DNA of 64,000 bases from Pogona vitticeps (lineage: Eukaryota; Chordata; Lepidosauria; Squamata; Agamidae). The notes under the pieces are model-generated. The model was not told the DNA's origin and ran no database searches. It was given only the letters and a program-made list of their open reading frames with translations. The stretch lies in the NCBI RefSeq assembly GCF_051106095.1, contig NC_135795.1, positions 1,343,501-1,407,500 of the forward strand. Direction: 5' to 3'. Shown piece by piece: positions 13,701 to 25,300 of the stretch. Numbering within the stretch: position 1 is the stretch's first letter; each line of letters starts with the position of its first letter. The position numbers and the translations under genes were made by a program.

Positions 13701-16700
13701 TATTTTAAAAGTGATATTGGAATTTCACTAGTTGCTACTTATTATGTCTAAAAATTACTTTATAACTACACATTACGTTTCTCCTTACCCATAGCAGTTA
13801 TTTACATGTAAACATGTTACTTATATCTGATTGCTTCCAAGCTTCGGACAAGAGGATCGAAAATTCTCGAGTACAGGGCAGTCCAATTATGACTGCGTTT
13901 TTCTTATTTTTTAAAAAGGTAATAAATAAAAATAAAGTGGCCACATTGCCCCGAAAGTGGAAGATAAACAACGACTCACACAGCCATGTACGCCTCACAA
14001 GAGATATCTCTCGGGATCTGTTTGAGAACAGCTGCCGTCACACTGGGAAGGACAAGGAGAAGCCTCTTCTCAAACCAAAGCTGATAATCATCCTCCGTGA
14101 ATGCCGGGAACTCTCCACGTAATCGTTCCATCGTCTTGGTGAGCATGAGGTTTCTCACTTCCATGGAGATATTCAGCATGCGGACAGCACTGTGCTAAAA
14201 CAGGGATTTAAAAAAGCATTGAAATCTTCTGCAACCCAACAGAGAAGTGGAAGAATGAAAAGAATGAACCGCAAGAATCTTATTAATGATTTTAATTATG
14301 AGTTCTTGATTTGCAAGAGGGGAAGCCTTTTCCTCATCAGTGGGCCTTTCAAAGATTGCTGGGGCTTGACTTGTCATATTAGGTTTCCTGAGCCCCAACC
14401 CGCAAGGTCAACTTAGATGACACAGTTAGCATGTTGTTAGAAGCAGGCCTCCTTAAACAATGACAGACTTCTGTTTGTCCTAACCTAGCTTCTTTCTCAC
14501 CTTCTGTATCTACCCAACTGGCTTGATTTGTTTTGTGATTGGTTGAACCAGAGGCAAACATGGGCATCACCAGCAAATCAGAGAGCTCAGGCAAGACATT
14601 CTTGAAAACACCCAGCCTTGGAGTAGGCATGTGCTATCATTTGCATCTTGTGTACTTTGACCTTTTGCCTCAAGAAGACAAGAGGAGCCTCTGCAAGCAT
14701 GTAAACCAGACCACAACTCCCAGGGCCACCACGTCAATAGAGTCCCACTGGCAGAGCTGCCTGGATAAAAGAAGACACATGCAACTTCCCAGCTGCTCTA
14801 GAAGCGGTTAGTTCAGAAGGCTGTCTTCCTTCTGTTGCGTTTCCCCCACCTCCATGATGCAGAAGACCTTACCTGAGGCAAGGACCTGGGGATTCTGAGC
14901 CTCGGGTCCCAAGACTCTACATCTCTCCGGTTAGCCTAATAAAAGTTATTATTATGCTTACTGAAAAGGACGGGAAAGCCCATGATCAGACATGGAATCA
15001 ACACAGCTCGGCAACACAGAATTAAGAGGGGATCCAGTCCTAGGAAGCCAATCTATTTCCCTGGCCACCGTCCCACCTGATTTCGGTCCTTCACTGGAAG
15101 AGTCACACAAGATGAGAAAACCAAGACACTCTACAAGGAAGGATAACACAACTTTCCAAAGGGTTCAAAGAACCCATGGCTTCGTTCTCTGTCTCCACTT
15201 CATTGCAATAGATTTTTTTTTTTGCTGTTCTTGGACCACAACTCCTAGAAATCCTGGCCACCACAGCTATTGCTGAAGGCTCCTGGGAATTGTAGTCCAA
15301 GAATATCTGAAGACCCGAGGTCAGGAACCACAGGTCTAAAGCCTTAAGTGTATTCATGAAGCAGAGGTATGTGACTAACATGGTAGAGCTGCATTGATGA
15401 TAGCTCTCCAGTTCATGAAGACACAGCACCCCTATGTACCTACCTATACATAAATATCAAATGCTCAGGACCAGGAAAGGATGTCCTGTTCTGTTGGCCA
15501 GCCTTTTGGAAGCTAGTGGAGGTGGCGACGCGGACATTGTTTCAGGCAGACGGACGATGTTCAAGCCCGTCAGAAATGGGGCTTGTGAAATGGGAAGGTC
15601 ATGCTTTGGGTTTGTTAAAATATGGATTGATCAGCTAAGATGGCCGGTAAGTACATGATATCTTAGGAAGGGGTGCTAAGCCCAGGTCTGGGCACCACCC
15701 ATTGGAGCACAACGGGGCCAAAACGTAGGATACGACCCTTTTTGTCAACAGACCAAATCTGGGCCATAAGAACTGTCACCAAGACTTGGCTTCCAAAACA
15801 TCAAGGTCCTTCCGGTGGAAATTTAAAAGTTGCTCTAGTTCATTCATTCCACTTGCAACCTTTGTTTTGCTGAAATTCCAGACCTTCTGGACAGAAACAT
15901 TTCCTGACTCTGAATTTTTCTGGACTTGTTGCCCATCCCTTGCTTTTCATCTCGGTCAGCCTAAGGAAGAGTTCTGCATAACTCTAAACCTTGCAAATTT
16001 TTGAGGCATTTTGTTCGGGTGTGGGGGTTCCTTTACATGGATGAGGCTGGCCATTTTGGTGTTCCTTGTATACCCCCTCCCCAGGGGACCTTCTGCGTTC
16101 CTCAGAGTTGTACCTTTCCATAGGCGACGTTGAATTCATCCCAGTAAGCTGCGAGGTCGTCCAGGCTGGGCCGCTGGGCCAACTGGGCGAACACCATCTC
16201 CACCTTGCCGAGGGAGGTGAGCACTTCCTGTGTCACCGTCAGCTGAGCAAGTTGTACCACCGAGAGGTCCCTCAGGTACGCTGTCTAAAACAGAGAGAAG
16301 ACACAAGTGCAGACGGTGTGGTCTGAATATGTCTCATTGTCAACAGAACCTCAAAGAGCTTCTGGAAAGTCCTTGCAGATCTTTCCACCTGTTTCATCCC
16401 CAAAGGGTGTGAATAACCATGACTCTTGTGTGTCTCCAACCCACACTTTCCAGAGGAGTTACTCCCATTCAACAGTCACAAGCCCCACACCTGCAGCGTC
16501 CCAGCGGATCTTACCCCATTGAAATCGGGATCGATAGCAATCAAGTCGGAGATGTTGAGAGTAGACTTGAACCTCTGCAGATAGAGGGAGACCCAGTTCT
16601 CTGTCCTCTGGCAGTCTGGAATTGAAGTAAGAGTGGGATCTGAAAAGTCCTGGCCAACCCTCCCCCTGACTCTGCAGCCGGGGGGTGGGTGGTCCAACCC

Positions 16701-19700
16701 ACCGAGCTCTCCAACCAGCTCCTGCTGCCTGTGCCTTGTAACAGCTGGCCAGGTGGTCTGCAGAGCAAGGCCATGAATTGGGACTTAAGAGGGGAGCAGG
16801 TTACAAAAGACTCACCCATTCTCTGAAGGACCTGAGAGAGCCACCGCGCCACCCCCGTCTTGCTTTCCAGGGTCATTGAATCGAAGGCATCATCCAGACC
16901 TTTCACACTGAAAACAGCAGAACAGAGAACTGTGGTTCCCTTAATGCTTCTTCGTACATGTGGCACATATATCTTTCCATATCTCATCACTTTGGGAGCC
17001 ATGCATGGGAATGAAAATCTCCAAATCTCTCATGTTCATCCAAAGCTGAACTTCCATGCTGAAACCGCTGATAGGCCGTTCACTTCTGTATTGATCATTT
17101 CATACCAGCCTCTCCAAACTGTTGCCCTCGGTATATCTTTAAAAAAGCCCACCTCCTTCACACCCAGCCACTGGGGCCAAGCTGAAAGCCCTACAGATCT
17201 GGAAGACATTAAGTTAGTGCACCCCTGAGGCCGTATATCTGAAACATCTGTGGGTCAAACTAGCCACCTAGAGATATGTGTGTACCCTATGATTAGCCAA
17301 TTCATTTGTGACCCATCACAAAACAAAGCAGGCTAAATGCATGATAGGTAGGTGAGAAAAAAATCACATGGTATGATAAGATCAGATCCTATCCCCAAAT
17401 TGGGGGGAGCACCGTTTCTCAAACTGTGCTAAATGTATAATCTAATTTGACCTCATGATGTGTTCAACATGAAACTTCAGTTTGCGAGAATATATGTTCT
17501 ATATTTTTTGAAAGCAAACTTATGTTAAGAGTTCCTCTGCAAAATAATGTTGAATCTAGAATATCATGATTGTGATTTGCTCTCGTGGTTGAGAACCAGT
17601 TTTCTCCACCTCCTTAATCTTTTCTTACAGACACTTTTTTTGTTTGTTTGTTTTAAGGGGATCAGATTTTGACGGATCACCTCTATGGTTTGACTCACAT
17701 GTCTAGCAACTGGGTGCAGTTGGACAAAGGAGGCAGGGTTTCCAGCTCCTCCAGGGTGATCGATGGCAGGTACAGTGTCAGGATCCCACCAAACCAAGCC
17801 TCTGGATCGGTTATCTCCCTCGAGGCAAAGCCTGGCTTCAGGATTTCAAAAATCCCCAGGAGCATGATGTGACGAACCTCTGCATTAGTTACTTCCCTGA
17901 TGTTTCTCTGCAGACGAAAAGCATGCCGTCATTAAAGTGGGAGGGAATAAAGGCTACGGGTGGCTCATATATCTGTCTTCAGGGGCATTGTGGTGCCATC
18001 GATAAGAGCGTTGGGAAGCCCTGAGCTTGATTCATTACAAACATCTCAGGATCTCCCACCCCACTTGAAATTCCTTCACACACTCCCTTTAGAGGGATGT
18101 GCTGGTGCCCCCCATTTGGGACCCAACGGAGTCACGATAAATCTCGAGGTGCAGATGCTTGTCATAACAAATCACCACCTCCCCATCCACATAGGCAGGC
18201 AGGTGTGTTGAGCGACACCAGGAAACCTGTTCTAGCCATTTTCAAGGTCAAGAGAAGAGCCTTTGGTTGCAAATGCAAGACCAAGACACCCTAAGCTTCT
18301 TGGGATGACTCACAAGGCAAAATTAGACGCGGTCGGTGAGAAAACCCAACCTCTCTCCACTCTGTTCCCTGCCACAGCGCAGTCCGGGGTTCAGGGAAGG
18401 TGGAGGGTGGTGGAGGGAAGCTGGGATGATGACACCTCCTCTTTCCAACATAATCCACAGGAGTCACCTACTCACCTGTTCCGCAAGTGCGTTGACCTGG
18501 AGAAGAAAGGTCTGGAGCTCCGTTACATTCCGGCTTTGGAAGGTGCCCATGACTTTGTTTGCCTCTGTCTCGGCACCAATCCTGGTCCCGTCTGTGAAGA
18601 TGCCAGAGATGACCACCAATGTTGCTATTTGGGTCGCGGTCAACATGTCCAGCACTTCGAACTGGAAAGAAAAAGGAGGACGTCGTCACTGGTGCAGTTC
18701 CCTTCCTTCCGTCGTCTGGGAGAGGTGGCAGAAGACACACACCCCCTCGGCGCTTAGATACTCAAGCTCTCCCATGATGTCTCTAGTTCCCAGCTGCGGT
18801 CCATCATATACCACTGGGGAAACTCAGTAACAGGAAGGTTGGTTTAAAAGAGAGAGAGAGGAAAAGATTATCCTTTCTCTTTGTTTCCCATTCCCCCTCT
18901 GGTTATTAACTTCCTCCAATCCCTTTTGGACATCCCTTTGCAACTTCATGTGTTCTATTTGGGAGAGAGAGAAAAATCTCCCCGAAAATTTGTTCAGTTA
19001 TGGTAAGATCCCCGTATCCACAAGAGATTGGTCTCAACCCCCCTGCAGATGCCAAAAACCCACCCATCAGAGTGAATCCTATACATAACATGGTCTCTGT
19101 CTCTCTCTAGTGGATAGTTCTGGTAATTACACCATGGAAATCTGTTGTTTTTTTTTCCTTTTAATATTTTTAGTATTTTCAGACTGCAGGTAAGTGAAAC
19201 CACAGATGCAGATCCTGCAGAAACAGGCCTCCTACTGTACATATAACTCTCCAATACAATTCTGATGACTGATTCAAGAGGTTTCTTTTCACTGGGACAT
19301 AGGCCCTTCGTCCTTGTTTCCTTGGAACACTGCATTGCGCATTTCGGAAAAGTTACAAATGCCTTTAAAACGTATATGCACCCTATATATATATGGGATC
19401 TCCTTGTCCCTGGTTAATTGAACATATATCCTGAAATTAGTTCTGGCACCCTTCATCTTTTTAAAAGACTTGAGCAAACAATCCTCAGCTTTTCCTACCT
19501 CGCAGGGCTGTTCTTTAGACAAGTAGCGGCCTCAAATGCTCTGACGACCATAAGGCAAAGGAGGCTGAGAGTCAGAGTCAGAGGTGGCATGCATATTCCC
19601 AACAATTAATCCATTTCCTTCTAGCAGGGGGGACGTTTCTTAGCGACGTTTCACCCAGCGCCCAGGTTTGCTAATTAAGCCCATGTTTACCTTTCAGCAA

Positions 19701-22306
19701 CCAGTCCTAAAACTTACTCCATTAAAAGAAGGATTTAAGTGGACGAAATCACGGTAGTCGGCAAAGCGGCTGGAGGGTCCAAAGTTCTCTTGCAGCCACT
19801 GTTGGCTGCTTGGCGCTGTGAAGGTGCATGCCGCTCCTGCAGAAAATACGGGAATAAGATGCAGAAACAGACAGCAAACGCCAGCTGTGGATCTGCATTT
19901 ATTCCTGCCTCCAGACTTCCACCTTTTTCCTTCTCGGTCCATTTCCTTGGTTTTTCTCACCCATTATTATTCGCGCCAGAATCTAGCACCTCAGTTTCCA
20001 CTGTTCTAGCACGTGAAACATCTTTGACAAGCAGAGGCTAGAAATGTTACAGGTTTGGTTTTAAATTCAAATCTCCAGAATCCCCCTAGCCAGGAATTCT
20101 GGGAACTGACTTTTTTTTTAAAAAAAAATTATTTATTTTTTGTTTGAAAGAAAGTTTCCAGTCCCTGCTGACAATTCCAGCAATCACAGGTCATTTGCAT
20201 GTCTTGTTCACTACATTTCTCTTTCTCTTCTAAGAGGGCGAAAGAGCACTTCATTCATTAAATTTCCATCTTGGAATGTGTGCATCGAGTAGTTGTTATA
20301 TACTTTTTGGAAACAAAATGGAAGGAAAATTTGAAACTTCACTGGATGCCAGTCCCCTTAAGGGGTTCAATTCTCTTGCTCCTACTGCACATCTCTACCG
20401 TAGTATCTAAATTATGGATTTGATCAGTTTCACTGATTTTAAAAAACCATGCCCTGCTTTTTAAAAACTCACAGATCTTTCAAATGTCTGGGACATTTTG
20501 TTCCTAATGACCCCCGTTATCCATAATTTTACGTAGTTGAGGTGCATAGTCCACCTGTTTCAAATGCATTTTGTTCCTTCTCAAACTGGGAGACCTTTCC
20601 TTTTTCTTGACTGCAGCCCCCATCACCCCTCCCAACTGAAGATGATGGGACATGAAGTCTAAACGTGCAAGACAGCAGATTGGCGATGCCAGTCTACCGA
20701 GAAGCTCCTGGCAGAATGCAGCCTCCTTTACTAAAAGGAGCCCACACAGGTATTTCCTGATGGATCGTGCCCTTAGCCCATAGCCGTAAGGAGCGAGCCT
20801 GGCATTAGGATTCCTTGCAGTAGATTTTTGGGGTGGGAATCTAACATGTGCTCCTTCTTGCTGGAAAGTTTGTCTGTCTGCAGATCTCAAGATTTTAGCA
20901 TTTCCGCCTGGAAGCTCAAGTTGGGGGGGGGGGGAAGGACCACAAAAGCAGATTACCTTCTCTGGCCAGTTGTCCTTCCAGAAAACTCAGGCGATTTTTG
21001 AAGACCGCCGTCTGGGTATTCGGATCTAACTCATGAAACACAGAATCGAGTCCCTTGTAGCTGCAGAAGAACAACAACGGGGGATATTATTTGTCCCTGT
21101 TTTGTGCCGACGTTGTAGGCTGCATTCCACCCCACATTCATCCTAGCACTGTCCTGCTGGCGACTACAGCTCAACAGCTTTGATGGGGCCGGGGGGTGGG
21201 CAGTGGAACTCAAGGAGACTGGGCTTCCTCTCTAGGGCGAACCAAGTCTCCTTGAGTTCCACTGGCCCACTTAGTCCATCCAAAGCCAGGTAAATCAATG
21301 GGAGCCTCTGGGAGCATTCAGGAGCCATGCAGGCTACCTCTCCTCCAGGACGTGGGTGGCCATCTCCCCTCCCGCTGACCATGGGTCAGAAGGAAATCAT
21401 AGGGGGGAAATTAATTTTGTGGCCCAACCACCATGCCCACTGATCATGCTGCCTGGGGGTGATGGGCACTGTAGTCCAAGCAGTAGGTTTTCTAGGTTCT
21501 GACCCAAGGCAGACCTTGGGCTTTGTTGCCAGAAGACAGGTCTGCTATCAGCTCCTGGATCCTGGACCTCAATCTTGCCCAATCAAGACCAGATCCCTCC
21601 ATTTCCAGCCCTTGGCTCTTCTTTCAAAAGACCCCGGAGAGCGATGCCCAGTCCTGCTACTCACCCACCCCAAAACTTTGGGCTCACTCACATGCTGTGG
21701 AAGTCTGCACATCCAATTTGGGTTGGCAAAAGGCTCAGGATCTTTTCGTCCATGGCAGGGAGGAACGGGTTCAGTTTCACCTGGAAGAGGTCTTTCAAAG
21801 ACGGGGAGCAGAGATCCGGGAAGCTCTGGTTCACCTTGGCCAGGACGGTCTCCAGCATCAGACGCAGGGCGCCGGGATCCAGCGAGGGCTCCAGAGGCAA
21901 GAGCGATAACTCCCTCAAGTAGCCCTCCATGTAGGGGACCGTCTGGCTGCTGAGGACGTGGGCGATGGGTTCAGCCCGGCTGATGTTGGAGAGGCTGCGA
22001 TGCGCAACCGTCAGCTGGGCGAGCTGGCGAGGCGTCAGGACATCAAGAGCTGAAAACTGGAAGCAGGTCAGATTGGGTGAGCTCTGGACGCAGGCAGGCG
22101 CCAGCTTTTTAATGGACCAAACAAGGCAGAAGTCATAAGGAAAAGGACAGGCAATGGTTCGTGCACCTTTGGGCATGTGCAGAGTGCTTGATCAGAGGGA
22201 CTCAGAAAAAAATAACCGAGAAGCAAAGATTTGTGAAAGAAAGTAGCAGTCATTACTTCTGATTTTTTTTAAAAAAATCAGCCACTGAATATCTCTCTCC
22301 CTCTCC

Positions 22307-22341
<35 letters not shown>

Positions 22342-25300
22342 TGTGTGTGGAGAGAGAGAGAGAGGAAGAGAGAGAGAGAACATAGTGGCAATTGACCCCT
22401 GGCATATGCCAGAGATAAGGGCAACAGTTTGTGCTAAGAAATTGGTTTTCATTTCTTACCCCATCAAAATCAGCCCAGGTCTTTGTGAGGTCATTGTAGG
22501 AGACGAGGTTGAGAAAACTCTTCCAGTTGCTCCGTAGCCACTCTTTGGATGAACTTTCGTGGCACCCTAAAAGGCAACATTGAAAGGGGCTCCCATCTTT
22601 CGTGGCTGGAAAGGCGGGGGTGAAGCAAAGAGGCGGTGGGCACCCCAAGAGAGGAACTGCGCATGTGTGCAACTGTGTATGCTGGACGCTTCATCTGGGG
22701 TAACCAGAGTTGATATTTTCTCTGACCCAAGAGTTCTATTTAGAGTTACTGAGTTGAGGAAGGAGCCACTGGTCTCACTCATCTGATACTTACGGTGTAT
22801 GGTGAGGAATCGGGAAATCCAGTTGGCCACCGCCTGCTTTGTGCTGTTCTCCAACCTCAAATACACACTGTCCAGAGCTTGGATGCTAAGGATGAAAGAA
22901 AGAAGCTTCCGGAAACAGCTCTTGTATGCCTTCTGCCCCATAGGTGACTTTTCCACAAAGGAACTTTGGGGTAAGGGTGTGTCCCGGACTCATATCTTTG
23001 CTCAAATCCTGTAGGTGCAACCCCTCTTGAAACTCAAGACAGAAGACCACCTAAATGTCAGCCAGCCAAAAAAACTCAGACTCTCCATTAATTAAGTTGT
23101 TACATCCAAGGAGTCCAGGACTGATCTGGACATGGATTCAGAGGGGAAGAAGCCAGTGGGAAAAATACCCAAACCAAGGCCAACTCTGGAGTTGGCAAAG
23201 CCAGACACCACAAAGCTCGCGAGGTCCAGCACCCTGCTGCTCCTTTAAGCCTCCCTACTTTGGTGGGAAGGGAGGTGGAACACAGAGGAAATCAGTAGTA
23301 TAAGAAGTCTCATAGCTGGAGCAAGGTGTTTATGTGGAGCTGTCCCTGGTGCTGATGCTCCCAGACCAGCCTGAATGTGATCTAAGCCACTTGTTCGCAA
23401 CCTTGGGTAACCCAGGGGTTCTTGGACTACAACTCCCAGAAATCCTGGTCAGCACAGCTAGTGGCGAAGGCTTCTGGGAGTTTTAATACAAGAATATTGG
23501 GAGAACCAAGGTTGGGAAATACTGATCTAAGCCAAAGGAGAGAACCTCTTTCAGTCTGAAGGCCAAATTCTATCATCGAACCTGGGTTCAAATGAGACAC
23601 TACAGTTAGACACATCATTAGAAGCAGAGATTCCTGATGTGATACAAGAGGTCTGTGACTGGTCAGTGGAAGGTAACCACAGGTTTCATATGCCAACTCG
23701 GATGGAGTTTTGAAGGAACAACATGCCTGGAGGGAAACCATGATCGAAGGAAAGACACCTTGCTATTAATGTGTAATTTGACCCAGAGATGGTAGGGTCA
23801 AAAATTCACTGATCCAGTACTTACACAGTAGCAAAGCCATTGCAAGTGATGGGAAGTCTGGTCATGCAGTCCAAGATGTCAGCATTTATGGATGTCAAGT
23901 AAGAGTGTATGGTCTCCTGAAACCAGGAGGCTAGGAAGCCGGCTTGCTGGACCTGTGGTTCTGTCTTCAATTTCTCCCATGCTGCGTTGAGCAAGAGGGC
24001 CTTGGTTTTTGGGTCAATCTGTTCCTTGGGGATCTGAAACAGATCCATAGGTTCAACACAGTGAATGGTCTGAGGCTCAAAATGGGGAGATCAACTCCTT
24101 TCAAGTTTAACCTTCAAATTCTTTCCATCATAATCCATCTTGGTGAAACACCTGTGCCACAACGATTCAGGAAGGCCCAAGCTGCTGGGCCTTGTGTCAT
24201 ACATACAGTAGGATCCCCATATCTGTGGGGGATTGGATCAAAGCCCCCCTTGCGGATGCTAAAAAACATGGATTATACACTATTTTAATAGCAAATGTTA
24301 TACATAGCATGGTCTCTGGCTCCCTCTAGAGGCCAGTTCTGGTAACTTTACTGTTAGAAATATATACAGTATTTCTAAGATTTTTCTTTTAATATTTTTA
24401 ATATTTTCAGACTATGGATAAGTTAATTGGTGGAGACGGATCCTGTTGATAAGGGGGTTCAGCTGCATTCCAGTTTCCTTAAAGGCCTTCTATTCAGATC
24501 CTGGTGTCCTACCCACCTTTGAGGTCAAGATGCTGCACAAAGAACAAGAGACAGTGACGTAGGTGGTAAGATTTACCTGCATGCTGAGCTCCTCCAACGC
24601 TCCCTGCAAGGTGTCCACCTCAACCATTTCAAAGAGCAGTAAAAATGCCTCTTGGTCAAGCTGAGCTGATTGGTTCCTGAGAGTGCACTGAAGGAGGGAG
24701 GCCAGCTCACTGGAAGTCAGGTTGGAGACCTGCGGTAACAAAAGCGGACCTAAATTATTTGCAGTAAGGAAATCCTCTTCCAAGCTTATCGAAGGTCACA
24801 AAGACAGGAAGTAGGGTGACTTGTTTGCAAATTGAAATCCAGTCCTTTATTTATTTATTTATATTTATTTATTTATTGGACTTCTATACCGCCCCATAGC
24901 GCTACAAGGACTCTCTGGGCGGTTTACAATTTTTAATCATACAGGCTACACATTGCCCCCCCAGCAAGCTGGGTACTCATTTTACTGACCTCGGAAGGAT
25001 GGAAGGCTGAGTCAACCTTGAGCTGGCTACCTGGGATTTGAACCCCAGGTCGTGAGCACAGTTTTAGCTGCAGTACAGTGTTTTAACCACTGCGCCACGA
25101 GGCAGTGCACTTTCCTTCCTTAAAGGAGGATTGGGGACCCTTTTTGTCTGGAGGGCTATATTCTTTTGGCAGTGAAGTGCTACAGGAACACCATGTCTCT
25201 AGTGGGAGTGGCCCAAATGGTGGGTGTGGCTAATCTGGTATCTCTTCCTCCCTCTCTCCCATGCACATGGATGCCCTCCGCTGTCAATCCATTCACAAGC

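Noticed and set aside
24990-25104. Possible tRNA gene (A-box and B-box motifs)
   Set aside because: The motifs sit in a longer SINE with a known-looking body and tail; the cloverleaf is not maintained.
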